Shown: one piece after another, positions 26,383 through 35,222 of the stretch | Layout of the letters: every line of letters starts with the position of its first letter | How positions within the stretch are numbered: the first letter of the stretch is position 1 | Source: Caballeronia ptereochthonis | GTDB lineage: Bacteria > Pseudomonadota > Gammaproteobacteria > Burkholderiales > Burkholderiaceae | Assembly: GCF_001545075.1 (NCBI RefSeq) | Contig: NZ_FCOB02000025.1 | Coordinates: 59,664 to 123,663 of the forward strand | Length of the DNA: 64,000 bases | Direction: 5' to 3' | The notes under the pieces: model-generated | Told to the model about the DNA's origin: nothing | Seen by the model: only the letters and a program-made list of their open reading frames with translations | The model's database searches: none | Position numbers and translations under genes: made by a program

Positions 26383-26937
26383 ATGAACAAGAGCGAGCAA
26401 AAGATTCCGCGCGACCCGCAGCCGGGCACACTCAAGCACTGGCGCGAGGCATTGCCGGAAGAACGGATGGCGCATCTCGTCAAGGACGCGGCGCGCGGCT
26501 TTTCGCGCTCGCTGCAAGCGCGGCTCAAGGAGCACGACGTGCTCTACGGGCACTGGACGTTCCTGCGCATCCTCTGGCAAACCGACGGCCTCACGCAGCG
26601 GCAATTGAGCGAGCAGGCGGGCGTCGCCGAGCCGACCACGTTTTCCGCGCTGAAGACGATGGAACACCTCGGCTATCTCACGCGCCAGAAGCTGCCCGAC
26701 AACCGCAAGCAGGTGCGCGTATTCCTCACGCCGAAGGGCGTCGCGCTGCGCAGCATGCTCGTGCCGGGCGCGATCGATGTGAACCGCATTGCGCTCGCGG
26801 GCATCACGCAGGAAGACATCGCGGCAACCCGCCGCACGCTGCTCGCGATGATCGAGAACCTGGCCGCCGACGAAGTCGCAGTTCCGAGGAACGGCCGCGA
26901 TTCGGCCAACGCCGATTTAAGCGAGGATTCACTGTGA
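26383..26937 (+). CDS. MarR family transcriptional regulator
   Basis: A 184-residue winged-helix regulator. The DNA-binding region is LTQRQLSEQAGVAEPTTFSALKTMEHLGYL (near residues 66-95), followed by the wing PDNRKQVRVFLTPKG. The start at 26383 (MNKSEQ) is preferred; an ATG seven codons upstream is possible. The stop overlaps the next gene (GTGA). The divergent position to the oxygenase gene and the two related palindromes in between suggest it represses both directions until an aromatic ligand binds. Confidence 0.85.
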   Translation: MNKSEQKIPRDPQPGTLKHWREALPEERMAHLVKDAARGFSRSLQARLKEHDVLYGHWTFLRILWQTDGLTQRQLSEQAGVAEPTTFSALKTMEHLGYLTRQKLPDNRKQVRVFLTPKGVALRSMLVPGAIDVNRIALAGITQEDIAATRRTLLAMIENLAADEVAVPRNGRDSANADLSEDSL

Positions 26938-28121
26938 CGAACGGATCGAAGTCCGACAGCAGTTGGGAAAGCGCAGCGCGCAAGAGCGTGCGCATCGGCA
27001 TCGTCGGCTTCGGCACGGCGGGACGCGCGTTCGTACCCGCCATCGGGAAGCATCCGGGCTTCGTGTTCGCGGGCTTCGCCGATCCATCCGCGACCGTGCG
27101 CGAAGCAGGCGCGCGGGAATATGGCGTTACCGCATACGAGAGCATCGACGATCTCATCGCGCATGGCGCCCTCGATGCCGTGTATGTCGCGTCGCCTACC
27201 ACGTTGCATCGCGCGCACGTCGAGCTTGCTGCGCGCGTGGGCAAGCATGTGCTCGTCGAAAAGCCGATGGCCGCGAATCTCGACGATGCCCGCGCGATGG
27301 TCGCAGCCGCCGATGCCGCGGGCATCGTGCTGCTCGCGGGACATTCGCACAGTTACGATCAGCCGATCCATGCGATGCGCGAGCTGATCGAATCGGGCGA
27401 GGTGGGGCGCGTGCGCATGGTGCATACGTGGTGCTTCACGGACTGGATCTATCGCCCTCGCCGTCCTGACGAACTCGACGCGGCTCAAGGCGGCGGCGTG
27501 ACCTTGCGCCAGGGCTCGCATCAGTTCGACATCATTCGCCTTCTCGCGGGCGGTGCTGCGCGCAGCGTGCGCGCGAAGGCCTTCGACTGGGACCCCGAGC
27601 GCCGCGCGATCGGTGCGCACACGGTGTTCATCGAATTCGACGATGGCGCCGCCGCCACCGCGGTCTACAACGGCTATGGACGCTTCGCAAGCGCGGAGCT
27701 CTGCTTCGACATCGGCGAATGGGGCTTTCCCGCGCAGGCGCAAGCGATTGCAAAACCGTCGAGCGTCGAAGACGAATTGCGCGCCAAGGCCGAGCGCGCG
27801 CGTCACGCGATTCCCGCGGGGGCGCCGAATCAGCCGTTCTTCGGCCTGACGCTCGTAAGCTGCGAGCGTGGCGAGATGCGCCAGTCGCCGAAGGGGCTCT
27901 ACGTCTACACGCACGAAGGTCGGCGCGAAATCGAATTGCCGACCGATGTCTCGCCGCGCGAACTCGTGATGCGCGAGTTCCACGGCGCGATCAGCGGCCG
28001 CAAGCGCGCCGTTCACGACGGCCGCTGGGGTCTCGCCAATCTCGAAGTCTGCGCGGCGGCGATCACTTCTTCGGAACGTGGCGAGGAAGTTTTTCTGAAG
28101 CATCAGGTCGCGCTCGCGTGA
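26934..28121 (+). CDS. Gfo/Idh/MocA family oxidoreductase (cis-dihydrodiol dehydrogenase-like)
   Basis: A 395-residue NAD(P)-dependent dehydrogenase. The N-terminal Rossmann fold has RIGIVGFGTAGRAFVPAI (residues 20-37) and the family signature EKPMAANLDDAR near residue 109. It starts at a GTG overlapping the MarR stop, so the two are translationally coupled. In phthalate degradation the 4,5-dihydro-4,5-dihydroxyphthalate dehydrogenase (Pht4/OphB) belongs to this family, and the neighbours here are the matching oxygenase, reductase and decarboxylase families. Re-aromatisation of a cis-dihydrodiol is therefore the best inference. Confidence 0.8.
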   Translation: MTNGSKSDSSWESAARKSVRIGIVGFGTAGRAFVPAIGKHPGFVFAGFADPSATVREAGAREYGVTAYESIDDLIAHGALDAVYVASPTTLHRAHVELAARVGKHVLVEKPMAANLDDARAMVAAADAAGIVLLAGHSHSYDQPIHAMRELIESGEVGRVRMVHTWCFTDWIYRPRRPDELDAAQGGGVTLRQGSHQFDIIRLLAGGAARSVRAKAFDWDPERRAIGAHTVFIEFDDGAAATAVYNGYGRFASAELCFDIGEWGFPAQAQAIAKPSSVEDELRAKAERARHAIPAGAPNQPFFGLTLVSCERGEMRQSPKGLYVYTHEGRREIELPTDVSPRELVMREFHGAISGRKRAVHDGRWGLANLEVCAAAITSSERGEEVFLKHQVALA

Positions 28122-28167
28122 CTGCCTGATCGAACTGCGAGGCGGCGAACGAAGCCGTGTGAGAATC

Positions 28168-29157
28168 ATGACTACACTTAGCATGCCTGATCAAACAAAA
28201 GCCATTGAAGGAACGCTCGCGCTCACGGTCACGGCCAAGAACGAGATCGCCGACGATATCTTTCTCTTCGAATTACGTGACGAAGATGGCGGTACGCTGC
28301 CGCCCTTCACCGCCGGCGCGCATCTGCTCGTGCACGCGCCCGCCGGCATGGCGCGGCGCTATTCGCTGTGCAACGCGCCATCCGAACGCAATCGCTATGT
28401 CATCGCGGTCAAGCGCGATGCGGCGGGCGGCGGCGGATCGGTCAGCATGGCCTGCGACGTGCACGTCGGCGCGACGCTCGAAGTCTCGCCGCCCGCCAAC
28501 TTCTTTCCGCTCGCGAACGACGCGTCGCGCTATCTGCTGATCGCAGGAGGAATCGGCATCACGCCGATGCGCGCGATGATGGCCGAACTCGCCGCGCGCG
28601 ATGCGCAATTCGACGTGATCTATTGCACGCGCTCGCCCGAATCGACCGCCTTTCTCGACGAATTCAAGACGGGCGAATTCGCGTCGCGGGTGCGCTTGCA
28701 TCACGACTTCGGCGATCGGGGGCGCTCGCTCGCCATCGCGCCGCTCGTCGCCGAACGTCACGGCGATACGCACGTCTATTGTTGCGGCCCGCGTCCTCTG
28801 ATGCAGGCGGTGCGCGACGCGACTTCGCATTGGCCCTCTTCCGCCGTGCATTTCGAAGACTTCGGCACGAGCGCGCACGAGAACGCGGCCGGCGAAAAAG
28901 CCTTCACGGTGCGGCTCGCGCGCAGCGGCGGATGCGTGAATGTCGCACCCGGCGAAACGATCCTCGATGCGCTGCGCGCGAACGGCATCGAAACGCCGAG
29001 CTCATGCGAGGCGGGCACGTGCGGATCGTGCAGAACGCGCCTGCTCGCGGGCGAGGCCGATCATCGCGATTTCGTTCTCGATGAAGACGAGCAAGCCTCG
29101 GAAATCATGATCTGCGTGTCGCGTGCCTGCTCGGACGAACTGGTGCTGGACATCTGA
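28168..29157 (+). CDS. PDR/VanB family oxygenase reductase, module 1
   Basis: A 329-residue flavin and iron-sulfur reductase. The order is FMN/FAD domain (RRYSLCNAP near residue 63), NAD domain (LLIAGGIGITPMRAMM, then YCCGPRPLM) and a C-terminal plant-type 2Fe-2S domain (CEAGTCGSC plus a distal Cys in MICVSRA). This is the architecture of phthalate dioxygenase reductase and VanB. It starts at 28168 (MTTLSM); an in-frame GTG nine bases upstream is possible. It lies 46 bp after the dehydrogenase gene, so it is part of the MarR operon, and it should supply electrons to the oxygenase at 24845-26083. Confidence 0.88.
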   Translation: MTTLSMPDQTKAIEGTLALTVTAKNEIADDIFLFELRDEDGGTLPPFTAGAHLLVHAPAGMARRYSLCNAPSERNRYVIAVKRDAAGGGGSVSMACDVHVGATLEVSPPANFFPLANDASRYLLIAGGIGITPMRAMMAELAARDAQFDVIYCTRSPESTAFLDEFKTGEFASRVRLHHDFGDRGRSLAIAPLVAERHGDTHVYCCGPRPLMQAVRDATSHWPSSAVHFEDFGTSAHENAAGEKAFTVRLARSGGCVNVAPGETILDALRANGIETPSSCEAGTCGSCRTRLLAGEADHRDFVLDEDEQASEIMICVSRACSDELVLDI

Positions 29158-29288
29158 GCGCCTGAACGATGACGACGATGAGACGCGCTTACATTCTCAC
29201 TCATCGCGTTTCGTGGGGGTATTAGCACCGGCGCGTGACGTTCGTCTTTACTCTTGAACCAACGAGACGAACGATAAAAGGTGACGTC

Positions 29289-30413
29289 ATGGCGTCCCAA
29301 GCCGAGCTCAAGCGCTTCTCCTCCAATCTCGCCGACGAACTCGACAGCGCCGCGCTTTACGACACGCTCGCGCAAGCCGAAAAGCAGGAAGACAAGCGAC
29401 TCGTCTATGCCGAACTGGCCGAAGCCGAGCGCCGGCACGCGGACATATGGGCAGCGAAACTGCGGGCGAACGGCGTTTCCGTTGGAGCACATCGCATCGG
29501 TGCAAAGACGCGGATCATGCGCATGCTCGCACGCGCGTTCGGGCCCGATTTCGTGCTGCGCTCAGTCGCCGCGAACGAAATGGCCGATCGCGACAAGTAC
29601 GCCGGGCAGCCGGACGCCGCCCAGATGTCAGCGGAGGAACGCCATCATGCGGACATCGTGCAGGAGGTGGCGAACCGCAACAAAGGCCTCGACAAGGGCA
29701 ATGCGATCGCCGCAGCGGAATCGTGGCATCGCGGCGTCGCATCGGGCAACGACCTGCGCGCCGCGGTGCTTGGTGCGAACGATGGCCTCGTGTCGAACTT
29801 CTGCCTCATCATGGGTGTCGCGGGCGCGGGCAGCGACAGCAGGACGGTGCTTCTGACCGCCTTCGCCGGACTCATCGCGGGCGCGGCCTCGATGGCGCTC
29901 GGCGAATGGCTCTCCGTCACCAACGCGCGCGAACTGGCGCGCACGCAGATCGCGAAGGAAAAGGACGAGCTGGACCACATGCCCGATGCGGAGCGCCACG
30001 AGCTCGCGCTCATCTATCAGGCGAAAGGAATCGATCCTGCGGAGGCGCGGCGCGTGGCCGCCGAGATCATGCGCGACAAGGACAAGGCGCTCGACACGCT
30101 CACGCGCGAGGAACTCGGTCTCGATCCGCGCGAACTCGGCGGCAATCCGTGGACTGCCGCGCTTGCATCGTTCACGCTGTTTGCTATCGGCGCCATCTGT
30201 CCGGCGGTCGCGTTTCTCTGGTCGAGCGGCGCGGAAGGCATCGTGCAATGCATCGCGTTGAGCGGGCTCGGGCTTGCGGCCATCGGCGTCTTCACGTCGC
30301 TGTTCAATGGCCGCGGCGCGCTCTTTTCGGCCGTGCGGCAAGTGCTGATCGGGATGATCGCCGCGGGCTGCACGTTCGGGCTCGGCAAGCTATTGGGCGT
30401 CTCGCTTTCATGA
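29289..30413 (+). CDS. Ferritin-like/VIT1 fusion protein (MbfA-like iron exporter)
   Basis: A 374-residue protein. The N-terminal 145 residues are a rubrerythrin/ferritin-like helical domain with repeated E-x-x-H patterns (ELAEAERRHADIW and AEERHHADIVQE). The C-terminal part is a VIT1/CCC1 membrane domain (AAVLGANDGLVSNFCLIMGV, then GLIAGAASMALGEWLSV and three C-terminal hydrophobic segments). This architecture matches MbfA, which exports iron and protects against peroxide in Rhizobiales. The ATG has AAAGGTGA seven bases upstream. It sits alone between modules 1 and 2. Confidence 0.85.
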   Translation: MASQAELKRFSSNLADELDSAALYDTLAQAEKQEDKRLVYAELAEAERRHADIWAAKLRANGVSVGAHRIGAKTRIMRMLARAFGPDFVLRSVAANEMADRDKYAGQPDAAQMSAEERHHADIVQEVANRNKGLDKGNAIAAAESWHRGVASGNDLRAAVLGANDGLVSNFCLIMGVAGAGSDSRTVLLTAFAGLIAGAASMALGEWLSVTNARELARTQIAKEKDELDHMPDAERHELALIYQAKGIDPAEARRVAAEIMRDKDKALDTLTREELGLDPRELGGNPWTAALASFTLFAIGAICPAVAFLWSSGAEGIVQCIALSGLGLAAIGVFTSLFNGRGALFSAVRQVLIGMIAAGCTFGLGKLLGVSLS

Positions 30414-30418
30414 AGGAC

Positions 30419-30444
30419 GCGCCGCGCAGAACGAAGCGCGGCGC
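30419..30444. terminator. Hairpin between convergent genes (module 1/2 border)
   Basis: GCGCCGCGC-N8-GCGCGGCGC, a perfect 9-bp stem, lies between the stops of the MbfA-like gene and the decarboxylase-like gene. It lacks a T run but is placed as a bidirectional terminator would be. Confidence 0.45.
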
Positions 30445-30458
30445 ACCACGTTCGCGCT

Positions 30459-31451
30459 TCAGATCTTGAAGGACTCGAACGTCTCGGCCGCGAAGATTTC
30501 TTCCGGCTCGAGCAAGCGCTTCGACAAGCCTTGCTCATACGAATAGCGCAGGAAGGTGCGCAGATTCTCGCGATTCCTGTCGAGACCATAAGGCCAGAAA
30601 TCGTCGCCCATTTCCTTGCGCGTCTCTTCGACATGTGCGTTCAGCCAGGGCAGCATCGACTTGAGCGCGGCGGTTTCGTTGAGATCGGCATACGTGCGGC
30701 GCTGCGCTTCGATCAGCGCCTTGTACAGTGATTGCGCAGCCCAGCGATTCGCTTCATAGACTTCCCGCCTGAGCACGACCGTATGCATGATCGGGAACAT
30801 CTTCGTGTCACGGAAATACTGCCGCTCGACGTCGATGTAATTCTCGAACAGACGCTTGACGCGCCCCTTGCCGTTCACATACGACGACGGCATGCGCGCG
30901 GTATAAAGCGCATCGATCTCGCCGTCGAGCAGCATCTGCGAGAGCGTCTTGTCCGGGCCGATCTGCTCGACGCGAATGTTCGAAGGCAGATCGAGCTTCA
31001 ATTTCTCGGGGCGATTCGGCTCTTCCTCGCCGCCGGTGTAATACGTGACGCTATCGACCGGCACGCCGTAATGGTCCGACAGAATGCCGCGAATCCACAC
31101 GGGCGCGGTCATCTGATACTCCGGATTGCCGATGCGCTTGCCGATCAGGTCCTGCGGCTTCTCGATGCCCGAATCCGCGTTCACGTAGATGCAGGAATGA
31201 CGGAAGAAGCGCGACGGAAACACCGGAATCGCGATGAACGGACGCGGCTCGCGAAAGCACGACATCGTGTACGACGACAGCGACATCTCCGATGCGTCAA
31301 ACTCGTGATGACGCAGCATGCGGAAGAACGTCTCTTCCACTGGCATGTTCAGATAGTTGAGATCGATGCCGTCCGGCTGCACGCTGCCGTCCATCAATGC
31401 GCGCGTGCGGTCGTAATTCCAGCATCCGAAGGTAAGTCTAAGCTTGGACAA
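30459..31451 (-). CDS. 4,5-dihydroxyphthalate decarboxylase-like protein (Pht5/OphC family), copy 2
   Basis: A 330-residue protein without signal peptide, with the family landmarks FGCWNYDRTRALMDGSV, FDASEMSLSSYTM, FRHSCIYVNAD, KRIGNPEYQMTAPVWIRG and KMFPIMHTVVLRRE. It is closer in these motifs to characterised Pht5 than copy 1. It is the last gene of an iclR-reductase-decarboxylase unit (51 bp after the reductase). The probable role is non-oxidative decarboxylation of a dihydroxylated aromatic dicarboxylate; pipelines may call it an ABC binding protein. Confidence 0.76.
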   Translation of the reverse strand: MSKLRLTFGCWNYDRTRALMDGSVQPDGIDLNYLNMPVEETFFRMLRHHEFDASEMSLSSYTMSCFREPRPFIAIPVFPSRFFRHSCIYVNADSGIEKPQDLIGKRIGNPEYQMTAPVWIRGILSDHYGVPVDSVTYYTGGEEEPNRPEKLKLDLPSNIRVEQIGPDKTLSQMLLDGEIDALYTARMPSSYVNGKGRVKRLFENYIDVERQYFRDTKMFPIMHTVVLRREVYEANRWAAQSLYKALIEAQRRTYADLNETAALKSMLPWLNAHVEETRKEMGDDFWPYGLDRNRENLRTFLRYSYEQGLSKRLLEPEEIFAAETFESFKI

Positions 31452-31502
31452 GGTCTGCTCCTGGCAGCGTGTTGGGGATTCATGCGGCGCGTATTGCGCG
31501 TA

Positions 31503-32543
31503 TCAGTAGAACTGGTCGAAGTGCACCTGCTCGAATGGCACCTTCAACGCGACGAGCGCGCGCTGGATGGCCGCGCCCATCGCGGGCGGTCCGGCGAAAT
31601 AGATCTCCATGTCGCGCAAGCGCTCGCCGAAGAGCGATTCGGCGACCGTATGCACGAAGCCGACGTGACCATCCCAGACGGTTTCGCTATCGGGCGTGAC
31701 ATCGGACACGGCGGCCTGGAAGTGCAGACGCTCGGCCCAGCCCGGCAACGCTTCGAGCATGTCGCGGCCGCATACGTCGCGCGGCGTGCGGCCGCCATAG
31801 AGGAAATGCAGCTTGACGTCGTCGAGCGCGGGCTCGGCAGCGACGCCGCGCGCGATCGAGATCATCGGCGCGAGACCCGAACCTCCCGCGATGCAGAGAA
31901 TGTCGCGCTTCACGTCACGGCGCAGATACGCCATGCCATAAGGCCCGTCGATATCGATGCGCGCGCCGGGTTCGAGCGCATCGAAGAGCACGCCCGTGCC
32001 CTGCCCGTTCGGCACGCGGCGAATCTGGAAATGCAGTTCGCGCGGCTGACCTGCGGCATCGGCGATATTGCTCATCGAATACGCGCGCGGGCCCGCGACG
32101 CCAGGCAGCGTCAGAAGCGCATACTGGCCCGGTTCGAACGGCATGTCGCCGGAAAGATCGAAGCAAAATTCCTCGATGTCGTGCGTGATCGCGCGGCGCG
32201 CGGTGAGCGTGCCGCTCACGTGGCGGGGCGCATGCTTCGGCGCATAGTGCGCGGACGGACGCATCCTGATCGTGCAATCGCCGCGCGGCGCGCTCTGGCA
32301 GCCGAGATAGCGGCGCCGCTCACGATCCTTTGCGCTCCAGCCCGGCGCCTCGGGCCACACGACATCGACTTCGCCTTCGACCAGTTCGAACTTGCAGTTG
32401 CCGCACGCCCCCACGTTGCATTCGTACGGAAATGCGATGCCCGCGCGCAGGGCCGAGCGCAGCATCACATCGCCGGCCCCGCATTCGAAGGTTTGATCAG
32501 ATGCTGCGAGCGTGATGCGACGTGCGTGGCCGTCCGAATGCAT
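31503..32543 (-). CDS. Oxygenase reductase with N-terminal 2Fe-2S and FNR domains, module 2
   Basis: A 346-residue electron-transfer protein. The N-terminal plant-type ferredoxin domain has Cys42, Cys47, Cys50 and Cys82 (YECNVGACGNCKFELVEG). The FAD domain follows (RAYSMSNI near residue 165) and then the NAD domain (ILCIAGGSGLAPMISI and IYFAGPPAM). The domain order is that of toluene/benzoate-type reductases, opposite to the PDR/VanB reductases elsewhere in the island. The ATG at 32543 has AGGTGG upstream and is favoured over one six codons earlier. It lies 26 bp after iclR and probably feeds the Rieske ferredoxin at 39646-39972. Confidence 0.87.
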   Translation of the reverse strand: MHSDGHARRITLAASDQTFECGAGDVMLRSALRAGIAFPYECNVGACGNCKFELVEGEVDVVWPEAPGWSAKDRERRRYLGCQSAPRGDCTIRMRPSAHYAPKHAPRHVSGTLTARRAITHDIEEFCFDLSGDMPFEPGQYALLTLPGVAGPRAYSMSNIADAAGQPRELHFQIRRVPNGQGTGVLFDALEPGARIDIDGPYGMAYLRRDVKRDILCIAGGSGLAPMISIARGVAAEPALDDVKLHFLYGGRTPRDVCGRDMLEALPGWAERLHFQAAVSDVTPDSETVWDGHVGFVHTVAESLFGERLRDMEIYFAGPPAMGAAIQRALVALKVPFEQVHFDQFY

Positions 32544-32569
32544 GAATCCACCTGGTTTCAAGAGTTATT

Positions 32570-33388
32570 TCATAGCAGCCTGTGGTATCCGAGTGTTGCG
32601 GAAATGCCTTCGGCCGCGGTAAGCAAATGCGGCACCGCTGCACGCAGCGCCTTTTTAGTGAGCCGTTGCGCCGGCCCGCCGATACCCACTGCCGCCACCA
32701 CGTTGCCCGAGATGTCCCGCACGGGCGCCGCGATGCCGCGCATGCCGACCTCCGACTCTTCGTCGTCGATCGAGTAACCGTCGCGCCGCGCCGCCTCCAG
32801 CGTCTTCAGGAAGACCTGCGTGTCGGTGTTGGTCTTCGGCGTACGCGCCGTGAGCCCTTCCTTCAGCACGCGCGAAATGACGTCGGGCGTGCGCGATGCA
32901 AGCAGCACATGACCTTCGGCGGTGCAAAACGCGGGCTTGCGCACGCCGATGTACGAACGCATGCGGATCGCCTGATCGCTCTCGAGATTGAACAGGTACA
33001 CGATGCTCGTATCGTCCAGCACCGCGAGATGCACGGTTTCGTCGGTATGCTCGCGCAACACGTGCAGGAATGGCACGGCCTGCTTCGCCACGTCGAAGCG
33101 ACGACGCACGAGCGCGCCCAGCGTGAACAACTGGATGCCGAGCCGGTACCGTCCGTTCTCCGCGTTCTGCTCCAGCATGCCCTCGGCGAGAAGCGCGCTC
33201 GCGAGGCGGTGCGCCGTGCTCTTCGCAATTCCCATGCGCTTCGCCAGCACGCTGATGCCCAGCTCCGGCTCATGCTCCGAAAATACCTTGAGCAATTGGA
33301 GCGCCGCAGTCACCGACGACAGCCTCTGCGGTCCTTCTTCCTTGTCCTGCGCCCTGCCTGCTTCGTTCTGCATGACCTCTGATTTCAT
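32570..33388 (-). CDS. IclR family transcriptional regulator, module 2
   Basis: A 272-residue IclR regulator. The N-terminal winged helix is SSVTAALQLLKVFSEHEPEL followed by AKRMGIAKSTAHRLASAL. The C-terminal effector domain contains ETVHLAVLDDTSIVYL, KPAFCTAEGHVLLA and DDEESEVGMRGIAAPV. The start at 33388 (MKSEV) is chosen; 33373 is an alternative. It heads a unit with the reductase and decarboxylase-like genes. A GTTCC-N7-GAAC palindrome lies 35 bp upstream of its start, and equivalent sites precede other module 2 units, so it probably controls the whole module including itself. Confidence 0.88.
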   Translation of the reverse strand: MKSEVMQNEAGRAQDKEEGPQRLSSVTAALQLLKVFSEHEPELGISVLAKRMGIAKSTAHRLASALLAEGMLEQNAENGRYRLGIQLFTLGALVRRRFDVAKQAVPFLHVLREHTDETVHLAVLDDTSIVYLFNLESDQAIRMRSYIGVRKPAFCTAEGHVLLASRTPDVISRVLKEGLTARTPKTNTDTQVFLKTLEAARRDGYSIDDEESEVGMRGIAAPVRDISGNVVAAVGIGGPAQRLTKKALRAAVPHLLTAAEGISATLGYHRLL

Positions 33389-33422
33389 CGAAATATACTC
33401 CACAAACACCAAAATGGAATAG

Positions 33423-33441
33423 CGTTCCGTATAAAAGAACG
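33423..33441. promoter_or_regulatory. Candidate IclR operator A (iclR-reductase-decarboxylase unit)
   Basis: CGTTCC-GTATAAA-AGAACG has one arm mismatch and a 7-bp spacer. The position 35 bp upstream of the iclR start fits autoregulation. Confidence 0.65.
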
Positions 33442-33623
33442 TCAGTAATCATCCCTTGAATTGTTCCGATGCAATCTCCCGCGATGCAAAAACAACGGAT
33501 CGTTCGAATCCCGGACGTTCCCGCGTCGTTCATATGCGGAATAACCCTGACAAGCTTTCGTTCCGCTTGACTTAGGGACCTAATCAAAGCGAAACTCGAT
33601 TCGTCCCATTCTAGCAGACCATA

Positions 33624-33640
33624 GTTCTGTATAGCGGAAC
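33624..33640. promoter_or_regulatory. Candidate IclR operator B (porin side)
   Basis: GTTCT-GTATAGC-GGAAC has the same architecture as operator A, with one arm mismatch. It lies between iclR and the porin gene. Confidence 0.6.
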
Positions 33641-33830
33641 ATAATCGCAGCCCCAAAATTCCACTGGTGTTCCCGCCAATGCCGCCGATCCGCGCGGCGC
33701 GAGGTAGAAGGAAACGAACATTCGTCAGAAAGCGGTGCGAGAAGTGCGCCAAAGACATAGATTCCGTTAGTCATCCATATCAATCTGCTTTCACGAAAAA
33801 GACGATTAGAAGATTTCGCAGCAAAGCATC

Positions 33831-33847
33831 CCGGTTCGACGAACCGG
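33831..33847. promoter_or_regulatory. Perfect palindrome in porin leader
   Basis: CCGGTTC-GAC-GAACCGG, with 7-bp arms, lies 30 bp before the porin ATG. It could be an operator or an mRNA hairpin near the ribosome site. Confidence 0.4.
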
Positions 33848-33877
33848 CATCACGATGAAACAAGGGACGGAGACCCC

Positions 33878-35014
33878 ATGAAAAAGACAGCGATGTTTCT
33901 CGCACTTCCCATGCTGGCCGGTGCCGGCGTGGCGCATGCCCAGAGCTCGGTCACGCTGTACGGCCTGCTCGACGCCGGTGTGGTCTATATCAACAACCAG
34001 TCGGGACACTCGAACATCGAGACGGTGACGGGACAGACGAACGGCAGCCGCTGGGGCCTGCGCGGCTCCGAAGATCTCGGCGGCGGCATGAAGGCGATAT
34101 TCACGCTCGAAAACGGATTCGATACTTCCAACGGCAAGCTGCTTCAGGGTGGCCGCGAGTTCGGGCGGCAGGCGTTCGTCGGCTTGTCGAGCCCCTACGG
34201 CACGATCACGCTCGGCCGTCAGTACGACCCGATGACCGAATGGATCGGCGAGATCGCGGCAACCTCGCTGTGGGCGTGGGTCGGCACCCACCCAGGCGAC
34301 TTCGACAACCTCAACTCGAACTTCCGCGTCAACAATGCCGTGAAGTACACGTCGCCGAACCTCTACGGTCTGCGCCTTTCCGGCATCTTCGCGCCCGGCG
34401 GCGTCGCGGGCAATTTTGCATCGAACCGGGTCTATACGCTCGCCGCGTCTTACGTGAACGGTCCGATCACCGCGGCAATCGCTTACGACAACGTGAACAA
34501 TCCGTCGGTGTCCGCTTACGACGGCACCGTGAATCCGGGCGAGACGGGTTACACGTCGCCAGGCAAGAGCCCTGTCTATAGCGGCTACGCATCGGCGAAC
34601 TCGGTCGAGATCTTCGGCGCGGGCATCTCCTATAGCTTCGGCGCCGGCAAGATCGGTTTCGTGTATACGAACACGCGCTTCAACGACATCCTGCGCACGC
34701 CTACCACACCGAACACCGGCAAGGCCACCTTCAACAGCTACGAAGTGAACGCGCGCTGGTTCGTCATTCCGACCTTGCAGATCGCCGCCTCCTTCGACTA
34801 TACGAGGGCCGAATCCGCGAAATACGAGCAAGTGGATTTCGGGCCCGACTATTTCATCTCGAAGCGCACCGACGTGAACCTCGTGGGCGTATGGCAGCAT
34901 GCATCGGGCATCGACTCGACCGGCAAGCCCGCCGTCGCGGCCATCGGCTCGCTCGGACAATCGACCACGCCGAACCAGGTGGCGGTCAAACTTTCGCTGC
35001 GCCATCGCTTCTGA
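33878..35014 (+). CDS. Outer-membrane porin (Gram-negative porin, Burkholderia type)
   Basis: A 378-residue porin with a Sec signal peptide (MKKTAMFLALPMLAGAGVAHA), the mature start QSSVTLYGLLDAG, the segment SRWGLRGSEDLGGGMKAIF, and a C-terminal beta strand ending in Phe (LSLRHRF) for BAM recognition. It should form a trimeric general or anion-selective channel. It stands between iclR and the ABC uptake operon with IclR-type sites on both sides, so it may be induced for uptake of the module 2 aromatic acid. Confidence 0.9.
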   Translation: MKKTAMFLALPMLAGAGVAHAQSSVTLYGLLDAGVVYINNQSGHSNIETVTGQTNGSRWGLRGSEDLGGGMKAIFTLENGFDTSNGKLLQGGREFGRQAFVGLSSPYGTITLGRQYDPMTEWIGEIAATSLWAWVGTHPGDFDNLNSNFRVNNAVKYTSPNLYGLRLSGIFAPGGVAGNFASNRVYTLAASYVNGPITAAIAYDNVNNPSVSAYDGTVNPGETGYTSPGKSPVYSGYASANSVEIFGAGISYSFGAGKIGFVYTNTRFNDILRTPTTPNTGKATFNSYEVNARWFVIPTLQIAASFDYTRAESAKYEQVDFGPDYFISKRTDVNLVGVWQHASGIDSTGKPAVAAIGSLGQSTTPNQVAVKLSLRHRF

Positions 35015-35076
35015 TTCGATTTTGCATTGACACCCCGTTTTCGCCAATGCTAATGTTGTTCCATACAACGACACGT

Positions 35077-35095
35077 CGTTCCATATAAAGGAACG
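35077..35095. promoter_or_regulatory. Candidate IclR operator C (ABC transporter operon)
   Basis: CGTTCC-ATATAAA-GGAACG is a perfect palindrome with 6-bp arms and a 7-bp spacer. A half site GTTCC at 35058-35062 precedes it. It is 128 bp before the binding-protein gene. Confidence 0.7.
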
Positions 35096-35222
35096 ATAGA
35101 AAGATGCAGTAAATGAACACCGGCGCCCCACGTCGCGCCCCTGATCGACTAACAGGGCACGGCGCGCGGGCGCCGCGCCTCATGAAGGATTGCGCGTTGA
35201 AGTTCGATCAAGGAGACATGCA

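Larger units (their letters stand above)
33389..33877. other. Regulatory intergenic region between iclR and the porin gene
   Basis: About 490 bp without a gene. It holds two IclR-type palindromes (33423-33441 and 33624-33640), further GTTCC half sites (near 33463 and 33560), a TTAGG-GA-CCTAA palindrome at 33572-33583, and a strong palindrome at 33831-33847 just before the porin start. Confidence 0.6.
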
